Shown here piece after piece: positions 49,499-58,862 of a stretch of 64,000 nucleotides of DNA (positions within the stretch are counted from its first letter, which is position 1; each line of letters starts with the position of its first letter). The notes under the pieces were generated by a model that was given only the letters and a program-made list of their open reading frames with translations, was not told where the DNA came from and did not search any database. The stretch spans positions 1,709,501 to 1,773,500 of the forward strand of contig NZ_CP128540.1 of the NCBI RefSeq assembly GCF_021283545.2, in the 5' to 3' direction. The DNA comes from Pseudomonas alloputida. GTDB lineage: Bacteria; Pseudomonadota; Gammaproteobacteria; Pseudomonadales; Pseudomonadaceae. Position numbers and translations under genes: made by a program.

Positions 49499-50510
49499 TA
49501 ACCGAGCCGTTACCGCCAAGCTGAGCCGCGTCGACAAGGCGGCGATCCTCCTGCTCTCGCTGGGCGAGACCGATGCGGCCCAGGTGCTGCGGCACATGGG
49601 CCCGAAGGAAGTGCAGCGGGTGGGTGTGGCCATGGCGCAGATGGGCAATGTGCACCGTGACCAGGTCGAACAGGTGATGAGCGAGTTCGTCGACATCGTC
49701 GGCGACCAGACCAGCCTGGGCGTCGGTTCTGATGCGTACATCCGCAAGATGCTCAACCAGGCCCTGGGCGAGGACAAGGCCAACGGCCTGGTCGACCGCA
49801 TCCTGCTCGGCGGCAATACCAGCGGCCTGGACAGCCTCAAGTGGATGGAGCCGCGTGCCGTGGCCGACGTGATCCGCTATGAGCACCCGCAGATCCAGGC
49901 CATCGTGGTCGCCTACCTCGACCCCGACCAGGCCGGTGAAGTGCTGAGCAACTTCGACCACAAGGTGCGCCTGGACATCGTCCTGCGCGTGTCATCGCTG
50001 AACACCGTGCAGCCGGCGGCGCTGAAGGAGCTGAACCAGATCCTCGAGAAGCAGTTCTCGGGCAACTCCAACGCCGCGCGCACCACCCTGGGTGGTATCA
50101 AACGTGCTGCCGACATCATGAACTTCCTCGACAGCTCGGTGGAAGGCGCACTGATGGACGCGATCCGTGAAATCGACAGCGACCTGTCGGAGCAGATCGA
50201 AGACCTGATGTTTGTCTTCAACAACCTGGCCGACGTCGACGACCGGGGCATCCAGGCGCTGTTGCGCGAAGTGTCCTCCGACGTGTTGGTGGTGTCGCTC
50301 AAGGGCGCCGACGAGCGGGTCAAGGACAAGATCTTCAAGAACATGTCCAAACGTGCTTCGGAACTGCTGCGTGACGATCTGGAGGCCAAAGGGCCGGTAC
50401 GGGTCAGCGACGTGGAAACCGCGCAGAAAGAAATCCTCACCATTGCCCGGCGCATGGCCGAGGCCGGCGAGATCGTGCTCGGCGGCAAGGGCGCCGAGGA
50501 AATGATCTAA
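49491..50510 (+). CDS. fliG: Flagellar motor switch protein FliG
   Basis: Rotor protein that takes torque from the stator and sets rotation direction. 339 aa. N-terminal FliF-binding part (about 5-105), middle domain with the EHPQI-type motif (YEHPQIQAIVVAYLDPDQAG), C-terminal torque helix with charged residues (DDRGIQALLREVSSDVLVV; KDKIFKNMSKRASELLRDDL). Confidence 0.97.
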   Translation: MSDNRAVTAKLSRVDKAAILLLSLGETDAAQVLRHMGPKEVQRVGVAMAQMGNVHRDQVEQVMSEFVDIVGDQTSLGVGSDAYIRKMLNQALGEDKANGLVDRILLGGNTSGLDSLKWMEPRAVADVIRYEHPQIQAIVVAYLDPDQAGEVLSNFDHKVRLDIVLRVSSLNTVQPAALKELNQILEKQFSGNSNAARTTLGGIKRAADIMNFLDSSVEGALMDAIREIDSDLSEQIEDLMFVFNNLADVDDRGIQALLREVSSDVLVVSLKGADERVKDKIFKNMSKRASELLRDDLEAKGPVRVSDVETAQKEILTIARRMAEAGEIVLGGKGAEEMI

Positions 50511-50543
50511 GGTATTCGCGATCCCATAGCCGACGCCGCCTTT

Positions 50544-50631
50544 TGTAGGAGCGGGTTTACCCGCGAAGGCGTCGGTCCTGGCAATCGAGGTTGTCGCTGC
50601 CGACGCATTCGCGGGTGAACCCGCTCCTACA
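50544..50631. repeat. REPIN between fliG and fliH
   Basis: REP 50544-50576 (TGTAGGAGCGGGTTTACCCGCGAA) faces an inverted REP 50600-50631 (TTCGCGGGTGAACCCGCTCCTACA), 88 bp in all, with GACGC/GCGTC inner sequences that extend the pairing. It sits inside the fliEFGHIJ operon in the 162-bp gap before fliH. Confidence 0.9.
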
Positions 50632-50672
50632 AGGGACCGTGTCGGCCGAACATGGTTTGAGAACATGACAGC

Positions 50673-51464
50673 ATGCCCACCAAAGAACACCACCCCAGCG
50701 ACCTGATCCGTGCCCGCGACCTCGAGGGCGTGGATGTGTGGACGCTGCCAAGCTTCGACCCGGAACCGGAGCCCGAACCGGAGCCTGAGCCTGAGCCCGA
50801 GGTCATCGAGGAAGTCGAGGAAGTGCCGCTGGAAGAAGTCCAGCCGTTGACCCTGGAAGAGCTCGAAGCCATCCGTCAGGAGGCTTACAACGAGGGCTTC
50901 GCAACCGGTGAGCGCGAGGGCTTCCACAGCACCCAGCTCAAGGTTCGCCAGGAGGCCGAAGAGGCCCTGAAAACCAAACTCGACAGCCTCGAGCGGCTGA
51001 TGGCCAACCTGATGGAGCCGATTGCCGAGCAGGACACGCAGATCGAGAAAAGCCTGGTGCACCTGATCGCGCACATGAGCCGCCAGGTGATCGGCCGCGA
51101 GCTACGCAACGATTCCAGCCAGATCACTCAGGTGCTGCGCGAAGCGCTCAAGCTGCTGCCCATGGGCGCGGACAATATCCGCATCCACCTCAACCCGCAG
51201 GATTTCGAGCTGGCCAAGGCCCTGCGCGAACGCCATGAGGAGAACTGGCGGCTGCTGGAAGACAGCACGCTGCTACCGGGTGGTTGCCGCATCGAGACGG
51301 CCCACAGCCGTATCGATGCCACCATGGAAACGCGTATCGAAAAAGCGGTGACGCAGCTGTTCGACCAGTTGCACGATCATTCCCTGCACCCGGCGGCGCC
51401 AGACATGTCGATAGACCTGGACGCGCCGGCCGAGCGTGCCGTGGACAGCCCAGATGCGCCTTGA
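50673..51464 (+). CDS. fliH: Flagellar export ATPase regulator FliH
   Basis: Negative regulator/stator of the FliI ATPase, links it to the C ring. 263 aa. A Glu-Pro repeat ([24 protein letters not shown], about 30-50) precedes a coiled coil (about 75-130) and the FliH/YscL C-terminal domain (about 135-245; [17 protein letters not shown]). The 3' end overlaps fliI. The gap upstream holds a REPIN, so its translation start signal lies within about 40 bp after the repeat. Confidence 0.94.
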   Translation: MPTKEHHPSDLIRARDLEGVDVWTLPSFDPEPEPEPEPEPEPEVIEEVEEVPLEEVQPLTLEELEAIRQEAYNEGFATGEREGFHSTQLKVRQEAEEALKTKLDSLERLMANLMEPIAEQDTQIEKSLVHLIAHMSRQVIGRELRNDSSQITQVLREALKLLPMGADNIRIHLNPQDFELAKALRERHEENWRLLEDSTLLPGGCRIETAHSRIDATMETRIEKAVTQLFDQLHDHSLHPAAPDMSIDLDAPAERAVDSPDAP

Positions 51465-52809
51465 ACGCACCAGCTTCGGCAAGCGTCTGGGCACTTACGC
51501 TGAGGCCATCGAGCTGCCGGCCCAGCCCATCGTCGAAGGCCGCTTGCTGCGTATGGTCGGCCTCACCCTGGAAGCCGAAGGCCTGCGCGCAGCAGTGGGC
51601 AGCCGCTGCCTGGTGATCAACGATGACAGTTATCACCCGGTGCAGGTCGAGGCCGAAGTCATGGGCTTTGCCGGGCCCAAGGTGTTTCTGATGCCGGTGG
51701 GCAGTATCGTCGGCATCGCGCCGGGGGCCCGGGTCGTGCCGCTGGATGACGGCGGCCGTCTGCCCATGGGCATGAGCATGCTGGGCCGGGTGCTCGACGG
51801 CGCCGGCCGTGCGCTGGATGGCAAGGGCGGGATGAAGGCCGAGGACTGGGTGCCGATGGACGGCCCGGTGATCAACCCGCTCAACCGCGACCCTATCAGC
51901 AAGCCGTTGGATGTGGGCATTCGCAGTATCAACGGCCTGCTTACCGTCGGCCGTGGCCAGCGGTTAGGCCTGTTCGCCGGTACCGGTGTGGGTAAATCGG
52001 TATTGCTGGGCATGATGACCCGTTTCACCGAAGCCGAAATCATCGTGGTCGGCCTGATCGGTGAGCGGGGGCGCGAGGTGAAGGAATTCATCGAGCACAT
52101 CCTTGGTGAAGAGGGCCTCAAGCGCTCGGTGGTGGTGGCTTCGCCGGCCGACGATGCGCCGCTGATGCGCCTGCGCGCCGCCATGTATTGCACACGCATT
52201 GCCGAGTACTTCCGCGACAAAGGCAAGAATGTGCTGTTGCTGATGGACTCGTTGACCCGTTTCGCCCAGGCCCAGCGGGAAATTGCCCTGGCCATCGGCG
52301 AGCCGCCAGCCACCCGGGGTTACCCGCCCTCGGTGTTCGCCAAGCTGCCCAAGCTGGTGGAGCGGGCAGGCAATGGCGAACCTGGCGGTGGTTCGATCAC
52401 TGCGTTCTATACCGTGCTGTCTGAAGGCGACGATCAGCAAGACCCGATCGCCGACTCGGCGCGGGGCGTGCTTGACGGCCACTTTGTACTGTCGCGTCGG
52501 CTGGCTGAGGAAGGCCATTACCCGGCCATCGACATCGAAGCGTCGATCAGCCGGGTCATGCCCCAAGTGGTCGATGCCGACCACTTGCGCCAGGCGCAGA
52601 AGTTCAAGCAACTGTGGTCGCGCCTGTCGCAAAGCCGCGACCTGATCAGCGTGGGTGCCTATGTAGCTGGCGGTGATCCGGAGACTGACCTGGCCATTGC
52701 CTTGCAATCGAAGCTGGTTGAGTTTCTGCGCCAGGGCCTGCGCGAGAACGTGGGCATGGCGCAGAGCCGCGAACAGCTGGGGGCGATTTTCACGCCCCCG
52801 GCAGGTTGA
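51454..52809 (+). CDS. fliI: Flagellar export ATPase FliI
   Basis: Hexameric ATPase that energises unfolding and release of export substrates from chaperones. 451 aa from ATG 51454 ([15 protein letters not shown]); an earlier GTG at 51436 gives 457 aa and overlaps fliH more. Walker [17 protein letters not shown], Walker [19 protein letters not shown], and the export-ATPase signature [20 protein letters not shown]. Overlaps the fliH 3' end by 11 nt, so coupled translation is likely. Confidence 0.96.
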   Translation: MRLERTSFGKRLGTYAEAIELPAQPIVEGRLLRMVGLTLEAEGLRAAVGSRCLVINDDSYHPVQVEAEVMGFAGPKVFLMPVGSIVGIAPGARVVPLDDGGRLPMGMSMLGRVLDGAGRALDGKGGMKAEDWVPMDGPVINPLNRDPISKPLDVGIRSINGLLTVGRGQRLGLFAGTGVGKSVLLGMMTRFTEAEIIVVGLIGERGREVKEFIEHILGEEGLKRSVVVASPADDAPLMRLRAAMYCTRIAEYFRDKGKNVLLLMDSLTRFAQAQREIALAIGEPPATRGYPPSVFAKLPKLVERAGNGEPGGGSITAFYTVLSEGDDQQDPIADSARGVLDGHFVLSRRLAEEGHYPAIDIEASISRVMPQVVDADHLRQAQKFKQLWSRLSQSRDLISVGAYVAGGDPETDLAIALQSKLVEFLRQGLRENVGMAQSREQLGAIFTPPAG

Positions 52810-52815
52810 TAAGCC

Positions 52816-53268
52816 ATGGCGCTGCCCGGACGTGCCGCGCGCCTGGCGCCGGTGGTGGACATGGCCGAAGAGGCCGAGCGCAAGGCGGCTCAGCGCCTTG
52901 GCCATTTCCAGCAGCAGGTGGCCACGGCCCAGGCCAAGCTGGCCGAGCTGGAGCGCTTTCGCGAGGATTACCAGTTGCAGTGGATCAACCGCGGCGGGCA
53001 AGGGGTCAATGGCAGCTGGCTGGTCAATTACCAGCGCTTTCTGGGGCAGCTGGAAACGGCCATGACCCAGCAGCGCCAGAGCCTGGTCTGGCACCAGAAC
53101 AACCTCAATAACGCCCGTGGTACCTGGCAGCAGGCCTATGCCCGGGTGGAAGGTTTGCGCAAGCTGGTACAGCGCTACCAGGACGAGGCCCGGCGCGCTG
53201 AAGACAAGCGCGAGCAGCGCTTGCTGGATGAGCTGTCGCAGCGTCTGCCGCGGCAAAACCCTCTATAG
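52816..53268 (+). CDS. fliJ: Flagellar export protein FliJ
   Basis: Chaperone-escort coiled-coil protein that sits in the FliI hexamer. 150 aa, two long helices (about 15-60 and 70-140; AEEAERKAAQRLGHFQQQVA). Starts 6 bp after the fliI stop. Last gene of the fliEFGHIJ set; hsbA begins 176 bp later. Confidence 0.93.
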   Translation: MALPGRAARLAPVVDMAEEAERKAAQRLGHFQQQVATAQAKLAELERFREDYQLQWINRGGQGVNGSWLVNYQRFLGQLETAMTQQRQSLVWHQNNLNNARGTWQQAYARVEGLRKLVQRYQDEARRAEDKREQRLLDELSQRLPRQNPL

Positions 53269-53287
53269 GTGTTCGCCGCAGGCCTTG

Positions 53288-53345
53288 CAGCGGAATAATT
53301 GGCCCGAAACAAATGAGAGGTCTTGCCCGCGAAGAGGCCGGTACA
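53288..53345 (+). repeat. Degenerate repeat fragments between fliJ and hsbA
   Basis: GCGGAATAATTGGCCCGAAACAAATG matches the inner flank of the 62942-63013 inverted repeat, and CTTGCCCGCGAAGAGGCCGGTAC matches half of a gtagga-type REP. Looks like a decayed composite element. Confidence 0.55.
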
Positions 53346-53444
53346 GGCCATCAAAGCCATGAGCCTGCATCCGCTTGCCTCCCCCACCATCGCCTGCTAA
53401 ACCTTAAAGCAGTTGCATCCGCCATCATCGAAGGAATCGCTAGC

Positions 53445-53750
53445 ATGGCAGTCGAGACTGATTTTTCGCAGGACGGGAAAAAGCTGACCATCAAGATCAA
53501 GGGGCGCTTCGATTTCGGCAAGCATCAGGAGTTTCGCGACGCCTACGAACGCCAGCCCAGGCGGCCGGATTCGGTGGTCGTCGACCTGAAGGACACCACC
53601 TACCTCGACAGCTCCGCGCTCGGCATGCTGCTGTTGCTGCGCGACCACGCGGGCGGCGACGAGTCGGATGTGCGGGTAGTGCATGCCAGCTCCGATGTGC
53701 GCAAGATTCTCGCCATCTCCAATTTCGAAAAACTCTTCGATATCAGTTGA
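53445..53750 (+). CDS. hsbA: Anti-anti-sigma factor HsbA (STAS domain)
   Basis: Partner-switch protein. In P. aeruginosa HsbA binds the anti-sigma factor FlgM when unphosphorylated and the cyclase HsbD when phosphorylated, switching between swimming and biofilm. 101 aa from ATG 53445 (MAVETDFSQDGKKLTIKIKG), preceded by GAAGGAATCGC. STAS domain with phospho-acceptor serine S56 in YLDSSALGML. Stop overlaps the hsbR region. Confidence 0.93.
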   Translation: MAVETDFSQDGKKLTIKIKGRFDFGKHQEFRDAYERQPRRPDSVVVDLKDTTYLDSSALGMLLLLRDHAGGDESDVRVVHASSDVRKILAISNFEKLFDIS

Positions 53751-53758
53751 GCGCCGAC

Positions 53759-55450
53759 ATGCCGGCCGAACAGGCGTTAACCGTGCTGGTCGCCGAAGAC
53801 AGTGCTGTCGATCGCCTTCTGCTTGCGCAGATCGTGCGTCGCCAGGGGCATCAGGTATTCACCGCTGAAAACGGCGAGCAGGCGGTAGCGCTGTACCTCG
53901 AGCGGCGCCCGCAACTGGTGCTGCTGGACGCCCTGATGCCGGTCATGGATGGCTTCGAGGCGGCGCGGCAGATCAAGGCATTGGCTGGCGAAGCGCTGGT
54001 GCCGATCATTTTCCTGACGTCGCTGAATGAAGAAGAGGGGCTGGTGCGTTGCCTGGAGGCGGGGGGCGATGATTTCATGGCCAAGCCCTACAGCGCGGTG
54101 ATCCTGGCTGCCAAGATTCGCGCCATGGACCGCCTGCGTCGCTTGCAGGCAACGGTACTGGAACAGCGTGACCAGATCACCCGGCATCACCATCACCTGC
54201 TTAACGAGCAGCGGGTCGCCAAGGCGGTGTTCGACAAGGTGGCCCACTCTGGTTGCCTTTCTGCGCCCAACATTCGCTACCTGCAATCGCCTTACGCGCT
54301 GTTCAATGGCGACCTGATGCTGGCGGCATTTACCCCGGCCGGCGACATGCGTGTGCTGCTTGGCGATTTCACCGGTCACGGCCTGCCGGCGGCGGTCGGC
54401 GCCATGCCGATGGCTGAGGTGTTCTACGGCATGACCGCCAAGGGCTACGGCATGGCGCAGATCCTGCGCGAGATGAATGCCAAGCTCAAGCGCATCCTGC
54501 CGGTGGATATGTTCTGCTGTGCGCTGCTGCTCAATCTCAGCATGCAGCGCGGCTCGGTGGAGGTGTGGAATGGCGGTATGCCTGATGGCTATCGCCTGTC
54601 GGTGGATGGCCAAGTGCTGTCGGCACTGAGTTCGCGGCACCTGCCGCTGGGCATTCTGGCCGCTGAGCGTTTCGATGACAGCACGGAGGTGTTGCCGCTG
54701 GCACCGGGCGAGCGCCTGTTGCTGCTGTCAGACGGTGTGATCGATACCGCCGACGACCAGGAATGCCTGTTTGGCGTACAGCGCCTGCGAGCGGTGCTGG
54801 CCGACAACCGCGACCCGGTGAAGTTGTTCGATGAGCTGATGCTGGCCCTGGAGCGTTTTGGTGGGCAGCCACGCGATGACATCAGCTTGTGCGATATTCG
54901 CATGTTCACTGCCGAGGAGCGGGTGGCGGCCCCGATGATCTACTCTGATAGTGGCCGCTCCAGCCCGCTGGACTGGTCGCTGAGCTTCGAGGTGCGTGGC
55001 GAAAGCCTGAAACGCTTCAACCCTGTGCCGTACCTGGTGCAGTTGTTGCAGGAAATTCATGGCCTGCGCGCACGTACCGGCAACCTGCACAGTGTGCTTA
55101 GCGAGTTGTATTCCAATGCGCTGGAGCATGGTGTGCTGGGCCTGGACTCGCAGCTCAAGCGCGATGTGCAAGGCTTTACCGACTATTACCAGGAGCGTGC
55201 CCGGCGCCTGGGTTCGCTGACCGAAGGCTTTGTAAGCATCGATTTCAAGGTTGAACCGCATGGCGGCGGTGGGCGTCTGATGATCGAGGTGCGCGACAGC
55301 GGTGCCGGCTTCGACGTGCAGCGCGTGCTTGCGCGGCCTTCGCCGGACCAGGGGCTGAGCGGCCGCGGTCTGAATCTGGTGCGGCAGTTGGCCAGTGACG
55401 CGCGCTGGAGTGAGGGCGGGCGTTGCGCGCATGTGGAGTTCGTATGGTGA
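53759..55450 (+). CDS. hsbR: Response regulator phosphatase/kinase HsbR (REC-PP2C-HATPase)
   Basis: Switches HsbA between phospho and non-phospho forms. 563 aa from ATG 53759 (MPAEQALTVLVAEDSAVDRL); TTG 53747 is an alternative. REC domain (about 8-125) with D57 (LVLLDALMPVMDG), SpoIIE-type PP2C phosphatase (about 190-385; GDFTGHGLPAAVGAMPMAE, LLLLSDGVIDTADDQE), and a C-terminal RsbW-like HATPase kinase (about 410-560; LSELYSNALEHGVLG, EVRDSGAGFD). The gene order hsbA-hsbR-hptB matches the three-gene module of P. aeruginosa. Confidence 0.93.
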   Translation: MPAEQALTVLVAEDSAVDRLLLAQIVRRQGHQVFTAENGEQAVALYLERRPQLVLLDALMPVMDGFEAARQIKALAGEALVPIIFLTSLNEEEGLVRCLEAGGDDFMAKPYSAVILAAKIRAMDRLRRLQATVLEQRDQITRHHHHLLNEQRVAKAVFDKVAHSGCLSAPNIRYLQSPYALFNGDLMLAAFTPAGDMRVLLGDFTGHGLPAAVGAMPMAEVFYGMTAKGYGMAQILREMNAKLKRILPVDMFCCALLLNLSMQRGSVEVWNGGMPDGYRLSVDGQVLSALSSRHLPLGILAAERFDDSTEVLPLAPGERLLLLSDGVIDTADDQECLFGVQRLRAVLADNRDPVKLFDELMLALERFGGQPRDDISLCDIRMFTAEERVAAPMIYSDSGRSSPLDWSLSFEVRGESLKRFNPVPYLVQLLQEIHGLRARTGNLHSVLSELYSNALEHGVLGLDSQLKRDVQGFTDYYQERARRLGSLTEGFVSIDFKVEPHGGGGRLMIEVRDSGAGFDVQRVLARPSPDQGLSGRGLNLVRQLASDARWSEGGRCAHVEFVW

Positions 55451-55498
55451 GCCACGGGTTGGCTCGGGCATAATCTGGCTTGATCAAGGAGTGAACAA

Positions 55499-55846
55499 GT
55501 GACTGACATGCATATTGACCACAAGGTACTCAGTGACCTGCGTGAGGTCATGGAAGATGGCTACCTGCAGTTGGTGCAGACTTTTCTGGACGACTCGGAG
55601 CGGCGTCTTGGGCAGTTGCACGCGGCCAAAAGCGCCGAGGAGCTTGGCGCGGCAGCTCACAGTTTCAAGGGCAGCAGCAGCAACATGGGCGCGGTGGCCT
55701 TGGCCAGCCTGTGTCAGCAGCTCGAAGAGCGCGCGCGGCGGCCCCCGTTGTACGGTATTGAAGACTTGATCAGCCGCATCGACATGGAATTCGTCGTTGT
55801 GCAGCACTTTTACCGTGGTGAGCAGCAACGTATTTCCGCAGGCTGA
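55499..55846 (+). CDS. hptB: Histidine phosphotransfer protein HptB
   Basis: Relays phosphate from hybrid sensors (in P. aeruginosa PA1611, ErcS', SagS) to HsbR. 115 aa from GTG 55499 with AAGGAG upstream; ATG 55508 would give 112. Hpt domain with the phospho-acceptor histidine H54 (GTG numbering) in AAAHSFKGSSSNMG. Last gene of the hsb set, followed by fliK. Confidence 0.92.
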   Translation: MTDMHIDHKVLSDLREVMEDGYLQLVQTFLDDSERRLGQLHAAKSAEELGAAAHSFKGSSSNMGAVALASLCQQLEERARRPPLYGIEDLISRIDMEFVVVQHFYRGEQQRISAG

Positions 55847-55917
55847 TACGCGAGTTGGCGCGAGTCTTGCCTGTCTCTGCCTGAATGATTTTTTGTTTCT
55901 GGCGCGGAGACCGCTCG

Positions 55918-57183
55918 ATGCCTGTCGCACCCAACCCTTTGCTGCAAGCCAATGCCATTGCCAAAACCTCGCGTTCGGCCACCGTGCAGGCGGACAAACC
56001 GCTGCAGGCGCTGGGTGACAAGGGCGATGCCTTTGGCCAGGTGATGGCCAGGCAGGGCCGCGACAAGGTTACCGGGCAGGACGACAAGGTCGCTCAGGCC
56101 AAGCCCAAGGACAAACCTGATGCGGCAGCTGGCGGCAAGAAAGACCCGGCTGGCAAAGCTGCAGTTGCCGATGACGGCAACAAGTTGCCAGAAGAGGATT
56201 CGGCCCAGGCCGATACGGGTGTGCGTGATGCCAGCCTGGTGGCCGGTCAGGTCACTGATGCCCAGCCTGGCGCACAACTGATTCAGGCGCAGGCCGAGGC
56301 GGTGGCGCCCGTGCTGCAGGCGGCCACGGCGCAAACCCAGGTTTCCGCAGCACTGCCTGAAGAGCCGTCCGCCGAGGAGGCCTTCGATCCGGATGCTGAC
56401 CCCCTGGCCAACCTGCCGACCCTGCGCCTGGCGCTGGAGCACAGTGCCCAGGCCAAGGGGGGCACCTCGGCACATGCCCTTGATGCTGCCCAGGCTCAGG
56501 GCGAGGAAGGGCAGGCGGCCGTCAATACCTTGGCGAATCTGGTCGAGGATACCGATGGCGAAAGCGCTGAATCCGGTGGCAAGGCCTTTGGTGCCTTGCT
56601 TGAAGACGGCCTGAAAGACACCAAGAGCGCCAGCAGCGACACCCGCATCGATGATTTTGCCAACCGCCTGGCCAGCCTGACCCAGGCGGCCACGGCCAAG
56701 ACCGCCAACGCCGTACCGGCCACTGCGAACCCGCTGCATCAGCCATTGCCGATGAACCAGAACGCTTGGGCCGAGGGCCTGGTCAACCGGGTCATGTACC
56801 TGTCCAGCCAGAACCTCAAGTCGGCTGATATCCAACTGGAGCCAGCAGAACTCGGTCGCCTCGACATTCGCGTCAATGTTGCGGCGGACCAGGCCACCCA
56901 GGTCACCTTCATCAGCGGCCACGCCGGCGTACGTGACGCCCTCGACAGCCAGGTGCACCGCCTGCGCGAACTGTTTGCCCAGCAGGGGTTGGCGCAGCCG
57001 GATGTCAACGTGGCTGACCAGTCGCGCGGGCAGCAACAACAGCAGGGGCAGGCGCAGGGCAGCAACCTTTCCGGGGTGGCGGCGCGCCGGGCCGAGCAGG
57101 GTGGGGCCGAAGCGGTCGATAGCGCCCGGCCTTTGGAGCAGCAGGTGGTTGTCGGCGACAGTGCGGTCGATTACTACGCCTGA
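55918..57183 (+). CDS. fliK: Flagellar hook-length control protein FliK
   Basis: Exported ruler that stops hook growth and switches FlhB to filament substrates. 421 aa from ATG 55918 (MPVAPNPLLQAN), GGAG upstream. Mostly low-complexity Ala/Gln/Lys/Asp; the conserved FliK C-terminal domain (about 290-390) shows LKSADIQLEPAELGRLDIRV and RDALDSQVHRLRELFAQQGL, followed by a Gln-rich stretch. Confidence 0.93.
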   Translation: MPVAPNPLLQANAIAKTSRSATVQADKPLQALGDKGDAFGQVMARQGRDKVTGQDDKVAQAKPKDKPDAAAGGKKDPAGKAAVADDGNKLPEEDSAQADTGVRDASLVAGQVTDAQPGAQLIQAQAEAVAPVLQAATAQTQVSAALPEEPSAEEAFDPDADPLANLPTLRLALEHSAQAKGGTSAHALDAAQAQGEEGQAAVNTLANLVEDTDGESAESGGKAFGALLEDGLKDTKSASSDTRIDDFANRLASLTQAATAKTANAVPATANPLHQPLPMNQNAWAEGLVNRVMYLSSQNLKSADIQLEPAELGRLDIRVNVAADQATQVTFISGHAGVRDALDSQVHRLRELFAQQGLAQPDVNVADQSRGQQQQQGQAQGSNLSGVAARRAEQGGAEAVDSARPLEQQVVVGDSAVDYYA

Positions 57184-57198
57184 TAACTGTTGGCCTGG

Positions 57199-57236
57199 GC
57201 TGGCTTCTTCGCGGGCGAGCCCGCGAAGAAGCCAGC
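57199..57236. repeat. 38-nt near-symmetric palindrome between fliK and fliL
   Basis: Arms of 18 bases (57199-57216 and 57219-57236) pair perfectly around a 2-nt GA centre: GCTGGCTTCTTCGCGGGC / GCCCGCGAAGAAGCCAGC. The core GCGGGC...GCCCGCGAAG resembles the REP family. No T-run follows, so it may stabilise or separate fliK mRNA from fliL rather than terminate. Confidence 0.85.
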
Positions 57237-57273
57237 ACCGCAAAACCTGCTGGAATCCATCCCCTGCAAAATC

Positions 57274-57289
57274 TGGCATAACACTTGCT
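57274..57289 (+). promoter_or_regulatory. Sigma54 promoter of fliLMNOPQR-flhB
   Basis: TGGCATAACACTTGCT: GG/GC spacing of 10, consensus TTGCT -12 half. 51 bp before fliL. Confidence 0.82.
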
Positions 57290-57339
57290 CAAGCCAAGCC
57301 ATTCTCCTTTGAACCCCCGATGGACGACGGATTATTGGC

Positions 57340-57837
57340 ATGGCGAAGAGCGAAGCAGTCAAAGACCCCGCCACTAAAGGCAAACTCAAGCTGATCCTGC
57401 TGGCTGTCGTCGGCCTGTTGCTGGCGATCGGCCTTTCGGTGGGCGCTACCTGGTTCATCATGCACAAGAGCGAGCCGGCTCCGGCCGCTGAGGCCACGGC
57501 CAGCAACGTCAAGCCAGGGGCGATATACGAGGCGCTGACCCCGGCCTTCGTGGTCAACTTCAACCAGAACGGCCGCCAGCGCTACATGCAGCTGAGTATC
57601 ACCCTACAGGCGCGTAACCAGGCCGACCTGGATGCCCTCAAGGTGCACATGCCGGTGATCCGCAACAACCTGGTGATGATGTTCTCCGGGCAAGGGTTCG
57701 ACACCCTCGCCAGCAGCCCGGTAGGGCAGGAGATGCTGCGCCAGAAGGCCACCGCGGTGGTCCAGGAAGTGGCGCAGAAGGAAGTCGGCAAGCCGGTCAT
57801 CGACCAGTTGCTGTTCACCAATTTCGTATTGCAGTAG
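57340..57837 (+). CDS. fliL: Flagellar basal-body-associated protein FliL
   Basis: Inner-membrane protein around the stator that supports torque and swarming. 165 aa. One N-terminal TM helix (about 17-38; LILLAVVGLLLAIGLSVGAT), periplasmic FliL domain ending RQKATAVVQEVAQKEVGKPV and IDQLLFTNFVLQ. First gene of the fliL operon. Confidence 0.95.
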   Translation: MAKSEAVKDPATKGKLKLILLAVVGLLLAIGLSVGATWFIMHKSEPAPAAEATASNVKPGAIYEALTPAFVVNFNQNGRQRYMQLSITLQARNQADLDALKVHMPVIRNNLVMMFSGQGFDTLASSPVGQEMLRQKATAVVQEVAQKEVGKPVIDQLLFTNFVLQ

Positions 57838-57846
57838 GAGTCCGCA

Positions 57847-58815
57847 ATGGCCGTACAGGACCTGCTGTCCCAGGATGAAATCGATGCCCTGTTGCATGGC
57901 GTCGACGACGGGCTGGTGCAGACCGAGAGTGCATCCGAGCCTGGCAGTATCAAAAGCTACGACCTGACCAGTCAGGACCGTATCGTGCGGGGTCGCATGC
58001 CGACCCTGGAAATGATCAACGAGCGCTTCGCCCGCTATACCCGTATCAGCATGTTCAACCTGCTGCGCCGCTCCGCTGACGTGGCCGTGGGTGGCGTGCA
58101 GGTCATGAAGTTCGGCGAATACGTGCACTCGCTGTACGTGCCCACCAGCCTCAACCTGGTCAAGATCAAGCCGCTGCGCGGCACTTCGCTGTTCATCCTC
58201 GACGCCAAGCTGGTGTTCAAGCTGGTGGACAATTTCTTTGGCGGCGATGGCCGCCACGCCAAGATCGAAGGGCGTGAGTTCACCCCGACCGAACTGCGTG
58301 TGGTGCGCATGGTGCTGGACCAGTGTTTCGTCGACCTCAAGGAAGCCTGGCAGGCGATCATGCCGGTCAGCTTCGAGTACATGAACTCCGAGGTCAACCC
58401 GGCCATGGCCAACATTGTCGGCCCCAGCGAAGCGGTGGTGGTGTCCACCTTCCACATCGAACTGGACGGTGGCGGCGGCGATCTGCACGTGACCATGCCG
58501 TACTCGATGATTGAGCCGGTGCGAGAAATGCTCGATGCCGGTTTCCAGTCGGACCTGGACGACCAGGACGAGCGCTGGGTCAAGGCCCTGCGCGAGGACG
58601 TGCTGGACGTGGCCGTGCCAATGACCGCCACGGTCGCCCGACGCCAGCTGAAGCTGCGCGACATCCTGCACATGCAGCCGGGTGACGTGATCCCGGTGGA
58701 GCTGCCCGAGCACCTGGTGCTGCGCGCTAACGGGGTGCCAGCGTTCAAGGCGCGGCTGGGCTCGCACAAGGGCAACCTGGCCCTGCAGATCATCGACCCG
58801 ATCGAACGCCGCTGA
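57847..58815 (+). CDS. fliM: Flagellar motor switch protein FliM
   Basis: C-ring protein bound by CheY-P, reverses rotation. 322 aa. N-terminal CheY-binding segment LSQDEIDALLHGV (about 6-18), middle domain (about 40-230) and C-terminal SpoA domain (about 240-315). 9 bp after fliL. Confidence 0.97.
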   Translation: MAVQDLLSQDEIDALLHGVDDGLVQTESASEPGSIKSYDLTSQDRIVRGRMPTLEMINERFARYTRISMFNLLRRSADVAVGGVQVMKFGEYVHSLYVPTSLNLVKIKPLRGTSLFILDAKLVFKLVDNFFGGDGRHAKIEGREFTPTELRVVRMVLDQCFVDLKEAWQAIMPVSFEYMNSEVNPAMANIVGPSEAVVVSTFHIELDGGGGDLHVTMPYSMIEPVREMLDAGFQSDLDDQDERWVKALREDVLDVAVPMTATVARRQLKLRDILHMQPGDVIPVELPEHLVLRANGVPAFKARLGSHKGNLALQIIDPIERR

Positions 58816-58862
58816 CGGTGTGCCGGTCGCTTACAACGAATTGAATGCCTGTCGAGGAAATC

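Noticed and set aside
50544..50631. CRISPR-like repeat
   Set aside because: Only two copies, in inverted orientation and with palindromic cores: this is a REPIN, and no array or cas genes exist in the window.
50760..50812. Short tandem GAACCGGAGCC-like repeat in fliH
   Set aside because: It codes for a Glu-Pro tract in frame; this is common in FliH linkers and needs no separate explanation.
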